A stretch of 64,000 bases of DNA from Aspidapion aeneum (taxonomy: Eukaryota; Arthropoda; Insecta; Coleoptera; Brentidae): assembly GCA_963576565.1 (NCBI GenBank), contig OY755044.1:54531783-54595782 (forward strand), in the 5' to 3' direction. The first letter of the stretch is position 1, and each line of letters opens with the position of its first letter. Positions 53,132 through 64,000 of the stretch are shown here, one piece after another. Made by a program: the position numbers and the translations under genes. Under the pieces are notes generated by a model. The model saw only the letters and a program-made list of their open reading frames with translations, was not told the origin of the DNA and ran no database searches.

Positions 53132-56100
53132 GTGAAACAATTTTCTGAATCGATTAAAAATAATAAATCGAGTTCTATTATTTCAGTATACTACCAGAAC
53201 GTCGGTGGAATGCGCACGAAGACTGCTGAGATTCTCAGCTCGAGTGCGCATTCGGCCTATGATATTCTGGTACTTACGGAAATATGGCTAAATAATTCTA
53301 TATTTGACAACGAATTTATGGCTGAAAAATTCACACTTTATAGATCTGATAGGTACAGCGTGTCCCATTTTCGATGGGATTAAATGGGAAACTCGGTTAT
53401 TATTAAAGATATCGATTTTTTGATTGCACCTTACCGTGCTCTTTTTTTGAGCCGGTAAAAATGGTGTAATCAGATTTTTGCTATACCCCGTGGTTTCGCT
53501 AATACAGGGAGTTTTTGAAAAAATTGTATTTTTAATAAATCCTTGTATTTCGCTTATTTACCAAAATATTTTTATTCTGTAAAATCCTTTACATGGCAAC
53601 TTCTTTAGAGCAAAATAATGACGTTGTCAACTTTTTTAAATATTGTTTAGTTTTTGAGATATGGTATTTATCATAAAAAAATTAAATACGGACCTGGATT
53701 TTTTTAATTAATATTTTTATTGATTTCATGTTATTATTATCTTAAAATGATAAAACTTTAATATTTTTTAATTTAAGGTTAAAAAAAATATTTAATATTT
53801 CTAAAAAAATTTTAGTCCGTACCTGGAGATTTCCAACATAAATATAAATTAAAAATTGCAAGACACACTAGTTGGACGATTTTTAGTTTATCTATTTTGA
53901 AACCTTAATTGAAAGATTAATAAATACAGTTAAAAATGTTAAGAAGTTACAAAAATATCATAGTAATTATTTGATAGCACAGCAACTCATGAAAATTACT
54001 TCAACATAGAGAGAGACACAAAAGCGTGGAATTGACATTGTCATTTTACTTGTCATTTTTGTAAATAAGTCACTCAAAATTATTTTAAAATTGCAAGAAA
54101 TCGACCATATCCAGATTTTGAAAAATGTGATATGTTTGACTGCTTTATTCAAGCAACAGAATCCCAATAACAAACGGCATAAATATTTTTATGCGCTAAG
54201 AAAAATTACTCAAAAATGCCAACAATGTCTTACATATAATCGCAATCAGTTTAAACATTTATATCACTAAATTAAATTAGTTATTAACTTTTGTAATTCA
54301 TTATTTTTTTTGTTTTTGTCGTAGACTTTGTTTCATATAAATCTTTAAATTAAAGTAAAAACATTTAAATTTGCTAAGTTTCTAAACATTTAAACTAAAC
54401 ATCGTTCAACTAGCAATTTTTAATTTATATTTATGTTGAAAATTTCCAGGTTTGGACTAAAATAATTTTTTTAAATATTAAATATTATTTTTTACCTTAA
54501 TACAAAAAAATAATAATTTTTTATTATATTGTGATAATAATATCATAAAACCAATCAAAATATTAATTAAAAAAATCCAGGTCCGTATTTAATTTTTTTA
54601 TGATAAATACCATATCTCAAAAACTAAACAATATTTTAAAAAATTGACAACGTCATTATTTTTTTCTAAAAAAGTTGCCACATAAAAGTTTTTACAGAAT
54701 AAAAATATCTTGCAAAATAAACGAGACACAAGGAATTATTAAAAATGCAATTTTTTCAAAAACTCCCTATATTAGCGAAACTACGGGGTATAGCAAAAAT
54801 CTGAATACACCATTTTTAAGGTCTTGAAAAAAGAGCACGGTAAGGTGCAATCGGAAAATCAATATCTTTAATAATAACCGAGTTTCCCATTTAATCCCAT
54901 CGAAAATGGGACACGCTGTACATTCCGGGAGTAAATAGGGGTTCTTCTCACCGTTGTGCTTTGGACAAATATATGGTGCCGCCTCACATAGACATGCTTG
55001 TAACAAAAGTATTCTTTAAGTTCTCTCCTGTATTTTTCATTGTCCTATATATTCCACCACCTGTGAATTCTGATGATTTGGAATCTATATTTAATGCTGT
55101 AGCATCGATGGATTTCTTGTTTGGTAAAAGGATTTGTATTTTAGGAGATTTTAATATACCATCTTATGTGCAATATTTAGATTCTGGATTGACAGATAGT
55201 TTGTGTCAATATGCTACTCTCATTTTTAGAACTGACAAAATTGGATCAGTGTAATTTAATCAGAAATCAAAACGGCAGAATCTTAGACTTTGAGAAAAAT
55301 AACTCCCGAGTCGACAAGGCGGTCGATTTACTTACTTGCGAAGTTCAACATTATCCAGAACTTTCGATTCAACTTTTAAACTTAGAAAAAAACATTAGAC
55401 TTGAGGAATCTATAAGTTACAATTTAAAAGACAAATACAATTTTAAAAGAGCAAATCTTAGATTACTTTACGACATGATGCTTGAGACAGATTGGAGCTT
55501 TGTTTCTGATGAGAATTCAGTAGAGAAATCCTGTGAATTATTCTATTGAGGCTGTACAGTATTTTTGACATTTGTGTTCCTCGCCATAAACCTAGACCAC
55601 CCTCAAAATATCCACCTTGGTTTTCGTACAGTATTATAAAGGATATTAAGAAAAAATCGAAACTTCATGAAATATATAAAAAATCACAAAACATTGATCA
55701 CCTTAATCAGTTTAAAATATTACGTGCTAAATTAAAAAAAGACATAGATGATTCATATAAGAACTTTGTTCGTACTTCAGAAAGTTATATAAGATTAAAC
55801 CCTAAGCACTTCTGGTCTTTTATCAACAGTAAAAAAGAATCATCTGGCATTCCAGAAAATATGTTTTATAACGGTTAACAACTTGGTAGTCCCCATGATA
55901 TTGTAAGTGCATTCTCGGAGTTCTTTCAACAGTCGTTTACAGCACCTTGTTCACTCGGATCACTTAGTATTAGTGCACGTGACTTTATGGATAGCACTGG
56001 TGGAAATAATATTGGTATAAATGAACTAACAGAGAAGGACGTCGAATGTGCACTAAGAAAGATAAAACCCAAGTTGTCTTCTGGACCGGACCAGATACCT

Positions 56101-57532
56101 GAGTTTTTTGTGCGCGATTGTTATCCTGTTTTAGTTAAACCCCTGCTAGCAATGTTTAACTTATGTTTGAAGCATAAAGTATTTCTGGATGCTTGAAAAA
56201 TATCTAGAGTCTGTCCAATATTTAAAAAATATCAGAGGTCGGATGTGAAGAATTATAGACCTGTGTCTATAATGAACAATTTTGCTAAGGTTTTCGAGAT
56301 CTCGTTGTATAATCATATTTACCCCCAGGTTGTTGGCCTAATAATTCCCAATCAACATGGATTTATCAAAAACCGCTCCACAATTTCCAATCTTTTAGTT
56401 ATAACACAAAATATTGCTAAGGTCCTTGATAACCAGGGGCAGATAGTTGTGTATACTGATTTTACAAAAGCCTTTGATCGGCTTGACCACGCGATTTTAC
56501 TACAGAAATTTGCTCATTTCGGTTTCAATCCCGCTAGCCTCCAATTTTTTGAATCCTACTTAAAAGACTGTAAACAGTTTGTTGAGTCGCGTGGACACAG
56601 ATCGACGACTTGTGCTGTTACCTCAGGAGTGCCTCAGGGATCTGTCCTTGGACCTCTTTTCTTTGATTTGTTTGTGAATGACATTGGACATACTGTGGAT
56701 GTTGAATTTTTGGTGTATTGTGATGATTTTAAGGCATGGCGAGTGATCAAAACAATAGATGATTATGTCAAAATGCAACAAAACTTGCAAAAACTTCATC
56801 AATGGTGTCTAAATAATGGTTTGGAGTTAAATATTAGTAAGTGCCAAATTATGACATACGAATAAAACAAAAAATGTTATAAAATTTGATTATCAAATAA
56901 ACAGCTTAACTTTAACAAGGCCTAGTACTTTTAAAGATTTAGGGGTGACATTTGACAGCAAATTAACTTTTGTGGATCATATGGAATCTATAATTGCTAG
57001 AGCTTCCAGAATGTATGGCTTTCTCGTGAGGTGTACACAATATTTTCAAAATATAATGGCAATTAAGATCCTTTTTTGTGCGCTCATTAGATCACAACTT
57101 GAGTATGCTGCGGCGATTTGGTCACCAATCTACAATGTGCATAAGGACAATCTTGAAAATGTTCAACGAAAATTTTTGAAGTATTTACACTTAAAATCGG
57201 AAGGATTTTACCCTTTTCAGGGTTTTCCTCATACGGAGCTCTTGAGAAAATTTAATATTAGTTCTCTAGAGATAAGACGAAACAACTCTGCTCAAGTCTT
57301 ATTGCATAATCTTTTACATAATAAAATTGACTGTTCCGAACTATTAGATAGATTGTCTTTTGTGGTACCTAGAGAGTCATCACGGTCGGCTCTGACGTTT
57401 TATCTTCCTAATGCACGAACCAATATCATGAAATCGTCCCCGCTTTTTAAAATGTGTGATATGTGTAATAAATTAAATCTCGATTATTTTTATTTATCAG
57501 TAAAGGACATAAAAAAGCTACTTCCAAAATAA
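53132..57532 (+). pseudogene. Element C ORF2: endonuclease and reverse transcriptase
   Basis: The endonuclease starts SIISVYYQNVGGMRTK, has LVLTEIWLN and is interrupted at 53355. It resumes at 54921 (IPGVNRGSSHRCALDKYMV, in frame across the TA) and has RICILGDFNIPSY. RT motifs: NYRPVSIMNNFAKVFE, VYTDFTKAFDRLDH, SGVPQGSVLGPLFFDLFVNDI and YCDDFK (D-D present, YCDD instead of YADD). The C-terminal domain includes IRSQLEYAAAIWSP. Stops or shifts lie near 55250, 55550, 55880, 56200 and 56870. Confidence 0.87.
53356..54918. mobile_element. Non-autonomous foldback element in element C endonuclease
   Basis: TA is duplicated (53354-53355 and 54919-54920). The ends are CAGCGTGTCCCATTTTCG and its reverse complement. 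The imperfect arms are about 540 bp each (to about 53905, from about 54385), with an unrelated centre of about 480 bp. No transposase. It fits a Tc1/mariner-mobilised element with long terminal repeats. Removing it with one TA restores the endonuclease frame. Confidence 0.85.
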
Positions 57533-57600
57533 TAATAACAGAATATCTTTTTTTTTCTTCTGTTGTTTTTTTTTGTTTGTTTGTTTCAATTTAGGATTTT

Positions 57601-57660
57601 ATTCATGATGTATGTGTGTTTCTGTGTGTGTGTGTGTGTGTGCGTGCCTGATGAATGTGG
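57601..57660. repeat. (TG)n-rich stretch in element C 3' region
   Basis: This is an interrupted TG dinucleotide run in the 3' untranslated part of element C. Confidence 0.85.
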
Positions 57661-57854
57661 TTGTGTGTATGTTTAGGGTTTTTAATCTTAATTGTAATCT
57701 TAAGAATATTAAACTAGATTTTTCTTGTAACTTATTATGTATTATTTAGATATAACTATTTTCTGTACATTTCTATACTGTAATTGGGCTTATGCCTGTT
57801 GTATAGATTCCAAAATAAATATAATAAAAATAAAAATAAAAATATTGCAAATGG

Positions 57855-58257
57855 AACAAGCTAGGGTGGATATATATATAACAATAATCTGGAAGTACGT
57901 TTTTGAGTTCTTGCAAATGCTTAAGTTTTGATTTCTTGATAAGTATTCTTGACTTATTTAGTAGAGGATAATTCGGTAACTCTTCGGGTATTTTTTTGTT
58001 TTGCCTTGAGGGTAATTGTTTCCATTCGTCGTCAAAAGTAAGTTTGTGATTGAACCTTCTAAATTGTCGCGTAAGGCACCAATATCCGTAACTGTAGGAT
58101 CGTTGGGTTTCCTCCCTGGCCGAATCATTATGTTGTAGAAAACTAAACTGCTCAAAAATTGAAGTGAGTCATCCCATTTTTTTGGAACTTTTTGAAATGA
58201 ATTTATTCCTAAACAAAACGGACATATTCCTAAAAAACTTGATATGGCGTCATTCAT
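57855..58257 (-). pseudogene. Unidentified minus-strand ORF
   Basis: An open frame of 99 codons starts MNDAISSFLGICPFCLG and contains MIRPGRKPNDPTVTDIGALRD and NYPQGKTKKYPKSYR. After one stop the same frame goes on with KKSKLKHLQELKNVLPDYC. The composition looks coding, and the spacing recalls uncharacterised repetitive insect proteins, but I cannot name a family. It is cut at its 3' side by the end of element C. Confidence 0.4.
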
Positions 58258-58259
58258 CC

Positions 58260-60590
58260 TTTTTTAACGTTTAGTTTATTTGTTGTCCTGCACGTGACAG
58301 GTAGCTTTATAGAGTGGCTAATACGCAAGTGTAACAAAAGTGCGAAAGTTTGCTCAGCTCCCATTTCCTGTATGATTTTTTTCAAAAAAAAATTTATAGT
58401 CTTAAATTAGTCAGCTAAAACCAAGCAGCGTGCAAAATAATTTTTCATAAGTTCCCCTTTTTATGGAAAAACCTAAGTTTCACATTCACTAGGTCATCTA
58501 ATATCAACTTTAGGTAAGGGCAACGGTTTTTTCGTTTTCGTTAAAATGTCACCATTGGCGTCGGTATGAAGAGCTTATGCTACGTGCGTCATCTGATTTA
58601 GGTTTTAATATCTCGTAACTGAAAGTATTAAGAGTTGAGAAAAAGTAAATATCATGCCTTGGTTGTGCTTAGCGGCTGGAATTCAGGTGTAACACCTGGT
58701 TCCCACCTACGACTTTCTCGTGGGTGCCCGCTCACGCGTCACATGATCTCAATATGAAATGTTATGACAGTCAGGTGACGTGTGCGCGGGCACGCAAGAG
58801 AAAGCAAAAATTGGTTAAAAAATAAATAGCAGCCACCGATCGAGTGACCTTATTTTTTATTTCTTGACCGATTTCGGTAAACGATATGATACGATATCAA
58901 AATTCTCGGAATATAGAGACTGATAAAACGAGACTACCAAAATGAAAAGTGTGATCACAGTTTAAAACATTTTAAAAAATATTAATTAGTTTTTACATTG
59001 GGCTACCTACTCCTATCGTTTCAGTGCTCTTTGGGCTGTCAGAATATCAGATGAAACAAACGTCTAGTGTCAGTCCTGTCTTATCCAAAGGACACTGATA
59101 CGATATAGGGGAATGTGTACCGTTAGTTAAGAAGAACTAGAAAGAAAAAAACAAGAGCTAAGGCTTTGGCACTAAGTTTTATTGAGTGAAGAATTTTTTA
59201 CCCGCCGCACTTTCGTCTGAAACCCCAATATTTTGGCCAAAAATACCAAAAACTTACTTTACAATAAAACTGTTTAGTTCTATATTTTTTAAAGCAAAAT
59301 AACGGCACCTTAAAATTCCAGCATGATTGGCTTTATTGCCAAAGCAGGCTTTGAAATATCGTTGTCTGAATTTGACATTTCCTGAAAATGAGCAATTGTT
59401 TTTTTTTGTTCATTATTTTTCGCTAACTTTAATGTGCTATTTCTATGAAATGCGAAGAGTTATAAAAAACTTTAGGAATTACTTTTTTAACTTAAGATTA
59501 TTTTTTGATAATTTGGATCACAGGGATTTTAAACTTATTCTTTAAATACCAATGATACAAAAATTGTGCAAGAAATGCATGAATTTTTTTCTTTTCGATA
59601 TTTCATTGGACTAACAAGAAAGCTTTCAAGAACTTTCAAATTAATTTTTGCAAAAATATTTTCGTCCTAATATGTACTTTCCGGAGTACATAAACTGTGG
59701 GTGCGAAAAAGTGCGATAGTCTCCAAATTGGTTATTAAACATGACGGTACATATTCTGATAGACACAAAGTACCTATTCTAGTGCATTTTAATTTGTGTT
59801 TCCGTGTGTCTTCTATATAGATAGTAATGAGCAAAGCACCTTAAAAGAAATAGAATGAATCATAGATATTAAAACTTCTGTCTTAGCAATGAACTTTAAA
59901 AAACAAAAGACAAATTCAAGATGGCCGCCAAAATACATAGGAAATTAATAGAAACTGCAAACATTTAAAGCAGACACATCTGTTTTAGGGTATTTGGAGC
60001 CTCTAAATTCAAATATAGAATAAATTATATCGGTGGATGGGTGGGGGTTCGGTTTCCTAGATTAAAAAAATAAAATTTGTCACGTGATACATCGATTAAG
60101 GGGTTTTTGTGTACTTTGAATCCAAATATAATGCTTTAAAATAAATGGATTCATGCTAGCCTATTAGCACACTTCAAGTGAAGCCATTATATATAAGCCT
60201 TGAAAACAGTTTTTTGTAAATATCTAAGAAACCAAAGCTCTTACCAAGTTTTTTGCTAACACAAATTATTGTCCAAAATATAGTCTACTATATTTTCAAT
60301 ACCGCATATTGATACAATGCTTCGTTAAAAAGTTAGCATTTTTTAAAAAAAATTATCAGCTCGTTAGAGTGTCGAACACTATTTTACCTAAAAATCTTAT
60401 GAAAATCGGTTCATCGGTTTAGGAGCTATCGTGTTACGGGTAGAAATAATACACACACACACAGACAGACATCAGGACGAATTGCTAAGATAGGTCAAAA
60501 TACACCCAAAAAAACATTTTCGGCGTTATCTCAAAAATTGTTTTTTCGTCGAAAATAATACCTTCTCTAGCCATTGCTACGCGGGCTAGT
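58260..60590. other. No gene seen; dispersed non-coding repeats
   Basis: I see no coding region here. The stretch contains an inverted repeat at 58707-58806, a short ORF at 59327-59545 without family features, and at 60395-60490 the phrase AAAATCGGTTCATCGGTTTA followed by an (AC)n CAGACAGACAT tail. I have seen similar sequence as dispersed repeats in many arthropods. Confidence 0.6.
58707..58806. repeat. 100-bp inverted repeat (hairpin)
   Basis: CTTTCTCGTGGGTGCCCGCTC and the downstream GCGGGCACGCAAGAGAAAG are imperfect reverse complements, continuing through CACGCGTCACATGA / GTCAGGTGACGTGTG. The centre is at about 58756. It is probably a short MITE. Confidence 0.6.
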
Positions 60591-60656
60591 AAGGTAAAAT
60601 TAAATTAGAAGAAAGTCGACTAATATGGGGTAGACACGAAGGGTCATCAGCTTTCA

Positions 60657-60796
60657 ACAGTACTGTACAAATTTCACAACAGGACCCGACAGTACCACGA
60701 CAGGACCCAACAGTACGCGACAGGACCCGACAGGACCCAACAGTACTCAACAGTACTCGACAGGACCCGACAGGACCCAACAGTACTCGACAGGTC
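60657..60796. repeat. Minisatellite, block 1 (10-bp units)
   Basis: Irregular tandem units of the forms ACAGTACTCG and ACAGGACCCA. Directly after the block, GGTTCGAGGCC forms a T-arm-like hairpin (GGG TTCGAGG CCC) with a perfect pol III B box, followed by a T-run. Confidence 0.85.
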
Positions 60797-61873
60797 ATGG
60801 GTTCGAGGCCCACACCTAGGATTTTTTTTTCTTTTAAACAACTTTAGTTAAAATTTATTAATTACTACTAGGTAGTTTTGGTTTAACAGCAGTGTATATT
60901 TAGTATATTTTAAAGAATTTTGTTTTTGTTTCTATTCACCCTCCACTTGCTATCCACTCCATTTTAATTTAAGAGTATTGGAACCGATTAAAGATTAGCG
61001 CTTGAAAAGCAAACGATTTCAAATAGGTTAGGATAGGTTTCCGATCAATTGACCAAGGTTAGGTTTGGTTTCGGTTTGGTTTAACAACGATTCCAACCAC
61101 CCAAAACGAGGACAGGAAAGTTTTAATTTTAAAAATTTCGCCTTTTATCTAATATTCTCATTTTGAAATTCCCGCAGAGACAGTTTTACATTGGGATCGT
61201 TTGCTTTTCGACGCCTGCTGATTAAAGTGTATCCACCGTTGCCAATTTTTGTATAATTTCCATTTTTTGTTTTATTAATATGTTTTTTAATTTTAATAAA
61301 CAAAAGTTAAAAAAGATCAATGGAGGCATTTTGGGTCAGTTAAAATAACAAAAAAATTTGATAGTTGTTATATCGTTATTTTTAATACGAATAAGGTTAA
61401 TTCTAATGCAAATAAAGTGCAGAGAGATTTTGAGACACTGTATAAATATTCATGACCATCACGTAAGCAACCCGTATTAATTAGTCATTAGCAAATTTTA
61501 ATTTAAAGTTGTTTGAAAAAAAAAAGTTTTATGTGAGAATCGAACTCATGACCTTTGGATCTTCAGTCGAGCGTGCAACACCTTATACTATCCCACACGC
61601 TCAAATTTATTTAGAACTGCATCCCGACTACTTCAGTAATATTATGAGAAAAAAAAACAGTTTTTTTGAAAGATAAAAAAAAGTTAAAAACTGGGTAGGT
61701 CCTTACCAGATCTTAATAGTGTAATTACTCAATATAGTTTAAATAAAATCATAATTTCCACCTTCAAGTCGATTTTCGCTCCTCCAGCTTTGCACCCCAC
61801 AGACCGCCACTGCTTTTGCACCAAAACGACCTTTTTATGTCTCTAATTATTCAAATTTTATAATTTTTTCCAT
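60797..61873. other. No protein-coding gene; spacer between minisatellite blocks
   Basis: The spacer holds only the tRNA-like sequence at 61532-61605 and short AGGTTAGG-type motifs near 61028-61085. No open frame has recognisable features. Confidence 0.6.
61532..61605 (-). tRNA. tRNA-Phe-like sequence (pseudogene or SINE head)
   Basis: On the minus strand the anticodon region CGACTGAAGATCCAAAGGTC matches tRNA-Phe(GAA) and the T arm TGAG-TTCGATT-CTCA is intact. The anticodon stem has mismatches, and I cannot form a good acceptor stem or a canonical D arm. A T-run follows on the minus strand, as for a pol III terminator. It is more likely a tRNA pseudogene or tRNA-derived repeat than a working tRNA. 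Confidence 0.4.
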
Positions 61874-62432
61874 ACAGAACACGACAGTACTTAACAGTAC
61901 TCTACAGGACCCAACAGGACACGACAGTACTTGACAGGACCCAACAGAACACGACAGTACTTAACAGTAATCTACAGGACCCAACAGGACACGACAGTAC
62001 TTGACAGGACCCAACAGGACTCAACAGTACACGACAGGACCCAACAGGACTCAACAGTACTCAACAGGACCCAACAGTACTCGACAGGCCCAACAGTACT
62101 CGACAGGACTCAACAGTACCTGACAGGACCCAACAGTACTCGACAGGACCCGACAGTACTCAACAGGACCCAACAGTACTCAACAGTACTCAACAGGACC
62201 CGACAGGACCCAACAGGACCCAACAGTACTCGACAGGACCCATCAGTACTCGACAGTACACGACAGGACCCAACAGTACTCGACAGGACCCAACAGTACT
62301 CGACAGTACACGACAGGACCCAACAGTACTCAACAGGACCCAACAGTACTCGACAGGACCCAACAGTACTCGACAGTACACGACAGGACCCAACAGTACT
62401 CAACAGGACCCAACAGTACACGACAGGACCCA
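61874..62432. repeat. Minisatellite, block 2 (10-bp units)
   Basis: About 56 units of 10 bp alternate between two variants, ACAGTACTCG/CA and ACAGGACCCA/CG, in an irregular order. The array ends with an inverted unit (GTCCTGTTGG). Open frames through the array on both strands are by-products of the repeat. Confidence 0.95.
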
Positions 62433-63430
62433 AGTCCTGTTGGACGCTGTACAAAATTTTAGGGTGCCGATGACCCCTCGGGTAGGCACGATTTAAAAAA
62501 AAAAAAAACCAGAACGAGAAAAACAGTAAGAGTTTATAAATAAATTGTGTATGGATTACTATAGGCACGACTAAACTTCTATATGAATTTTTATTTTAGT
62601 CTCTACCGCTTCCCCAGGGAGGGAAGATCGGTGCTGGGGCAAGATCGTATCCAACCTAAAACAGAAGAGAGGGCAGGATTCTGAATTCCATGGCCTTCTT
62701 AATTTAGAGAGGGAGGAGGGAGGGAGTTCATAATATAATTTAATTTCAATGTCCGATTTTAAAAAACTTGGTTAAAGAGGGGGACAGCTCAACAGCCGCC
62801 TTTCTCTCCCCCCCCCCTGGATACTCCATTTGCTAAGGGTGACTAAGGGGATAATTGAGTAAATTATTATGGATTTTTATTGTCTTGGTTGAATTTAGCA
62901 AATAAAACTATTTTCATGATAAACTGTGCATTTCCATTAAAAAGGTAAAGTTTTGACCTCCAAATCCAAGGGGGGAAGGGGTGATTGACTGGTTACAAAA
63001 CTTTTTATTCCTTATATTTCAGTCCTTTGGATCAAAATACTTAAGAATATACATAATATTTTGAATTTTTATAATAGATCAAATTTTACCGCCTCAGTGG
63101 GGGGGGGGTAATAGGGGAAATTCGATAATTGAAACTTTTTTTTAGAGAACTCGGTTTTGGCGCACCAAAAGTAGGAGATTTGGGGGTCTACCCTCTGAGT
63201 TTTGCAACTTATATTTTTTTGTGAGGCGGTGTATTTTGTAGACCATATTAAAAATAATACACTTTTTTAAAGAGCTTTTAGGCAGTATAAATCACAAAAA
63301 TGGTGGTGACAAGAGTGGGGGGTAATAATAAATAGCTTTTAATGGTATATTAGCGATTTAGATTTCTTTATTGATATGCGTTTCTGTGATTAGAGAGTTT
63401 CACTTCAAAAGTCTATTTTTGGCCAAAATA
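62433..63430. other. No gene seen
   Basis: This stretch has G- and C-runs (about 62805 and 63100) and AG-rich patches but no frame with recognisable features. Confidence 0.6.
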
Positions 63431-63436
63431 TTGATC

Positions 63437-63680
63437 CCTCAGACCATAGTGCGCCGTGTTGTGTGTCGGATCACCTCTAGCTCGATGAACTGCTCCAACT
63501 CTACGTGGCATCCCATCAAACAAATGGCGGATATATTCAAGTTCGACGCCATTCCATTCCTGAATAAAAGCCACAGCTAAATTTTCGAAATTTTGAGGTT
63601 GGTGATGGCTCCTCGCCAGTTGCTCAGCTACATAAGACCATACGTGCTCAATAAGGCGCTGACTGTGACGTAGGCCAGCA
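63437..63680 (-). pseudogene. Tc1-like transposase C-terminal fragment
   Basis: The minus strand reads SQRLIEHVWSYVAEQLARSHHQ, then FIQEWNGVELEYIRHLFDGMP and RRVGAVHRARGD, the conserved C-terminus of Tc1 transposases (pattern NPIEHLWD ... SMPRRC..VI.A.GG). The catalytic part and the terminal repeats are not present. The fragment ends near 63680. Confidence 0.8.
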
Positions 63681-63754
63681 CCCCGATGACGTCACTAGCA
63701 CCCCGATACAAAATCGACACATGATTCTGGAACGTACTAATAGTTTCATTGACT

Positions 63755-63995
63755 GAAGTCACACATTATCATCCGATTATTTACTGTCTTTTTTTAAAGT
63801 AATGTAGTAGTAAGGGCGCATAATAATCTAAAACAACCATGACATCAGTGACTAAACAGTGGTTGGCTCGTTTTATTTACGAAACTCACACATTATCATC
63901 CAGCTTAAAGTAAATACTCTAGTTAAAGAGTAAATACTCTCTCTTTTTATTTCAATGTAGTGGGGCGGGCGCACATGAGTCTAAAAGAGCCATGG
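63755..63995. repeat. Diverged direct duplication, ~127-bp period
   Basis: CACACATTATCATCC recurs (about 63759 and 63887), each time followed by similar sequence (TTTTT.AA.GTAATGTAGT... GCGC.CAT.A..TCTAAAA). It is cut by the window end. No gene. Confidence 0.55.
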
Positions 63996-64000
63996 GATTA

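Larger units (their letters stand above)
51990..57846 (+). mobile_element. Element C, non-LTR retrotransposon
   Basis: This plus-strand element has ORF1 (52035-53096), ORF2 (53132-57532) and a 3' end in AATAAA-rich sequence at about 57815-57846. A 1563-bp foldback element is inserted in the endonuclease. Without it the element is about 4.3 kb, near full length. I did not find a target duplication, so the 5' edge is approximate. Confidence 0.8.

Noticed and set aside
60780..60835. tRNA gene at the B-box-like GGTTCGAGGCC
   Set aside because: Only a T-arm-like hairpin is present; upstream is minisatellite with no D or anticodon arm.
61931..62568. Long open frames on both strands rich in Arg-Thr-Gln or Ser-Cys-Arg-Val-Leu
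   Set aside because: They are translations of the 10-bp minisatellite, which is open in several frames by composition.

Overview
The window looks like a transposon-packed intergenic stretch of an insect nuclear genome. A beetle is my best guess, from the mix of BEL/Pao, errantivirus-like, CR1/Jockey-type, Tc1/mariner, pogo, piggyBac and hAT elements and the AT-rich background. I find no complete host gene, no rRNA and no CRISPR. Almost everything with coding potential is a transposable-element gene, and nearly all of it is broken. Three pieces are not typical element coding sequence: a THAP-domain exon (43.1-43.5 kb), a first exon with a splice donor (44.96-45.08 kb), and an unidentified minus-strand reading frame (57.86-58.26 kb).

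Left part, 1-7.26 kb. An errantivirus-like Ty3/gypsy element on the plus strand runs off the left edge (RT tail, RNase H, integrase, env). Its integrase is split by a 294-bp palindromic MITE, and that MITE carries a mariner-type transposon exactly at its centre of symmetry.

Middle part, 7.26-38.8 kb. One old minus-strand non-LTR retrotransposon (element A, CR1-like, ORF1 with an SGNH/GDSL-type motif) has been cut into five pieces by four later insertions. Each insertion is recognised by its target-site duplication (TSD): a Jockey-like element B (32762-37963, holding a 1-kb near-perfect palindrome), a pogo element (29676-32267), a BEL/Pao element BEL2 (14742-28061, itself interrupted by an env-bearing BEL element, BEL3, at 17408-26235), and a third BEL element, BEL1 (7342-13924). 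Removing the insertions brings the reading frames of A back into order.

Right part, 38.8-64 kb. Gag/protease remains of a second errantivirus-like element lie next to a retropepsin fragment. Several foldback elements follow, then split pogo fragments around a THAP exon that was hit by an RTE retrotransposon, and a piggyBac element carrying a small hAT-type MITE in its leader. A nearly complete non-LTR element C (52.0-57.85 kb) has its endonuclease split by a 1.56-kb foldback element. From 58.3 kb on there are mostly non-coding repeats: a minisatellite in two blocks, a tRNA-Phe-like sequence and a Tc1 transposase tail.

The genes do not form a pathway; they are layers of insertion. The most notable signals are (1) the TSD-supported nesting, (2) four hairpins in the BEL3 leader with a conserved loop and changing, still-paired stems, (3) the insertion at the exact centre of a palindrome, and (4) the 1-kb palindrome flanked by a 12-bp direct repeat.
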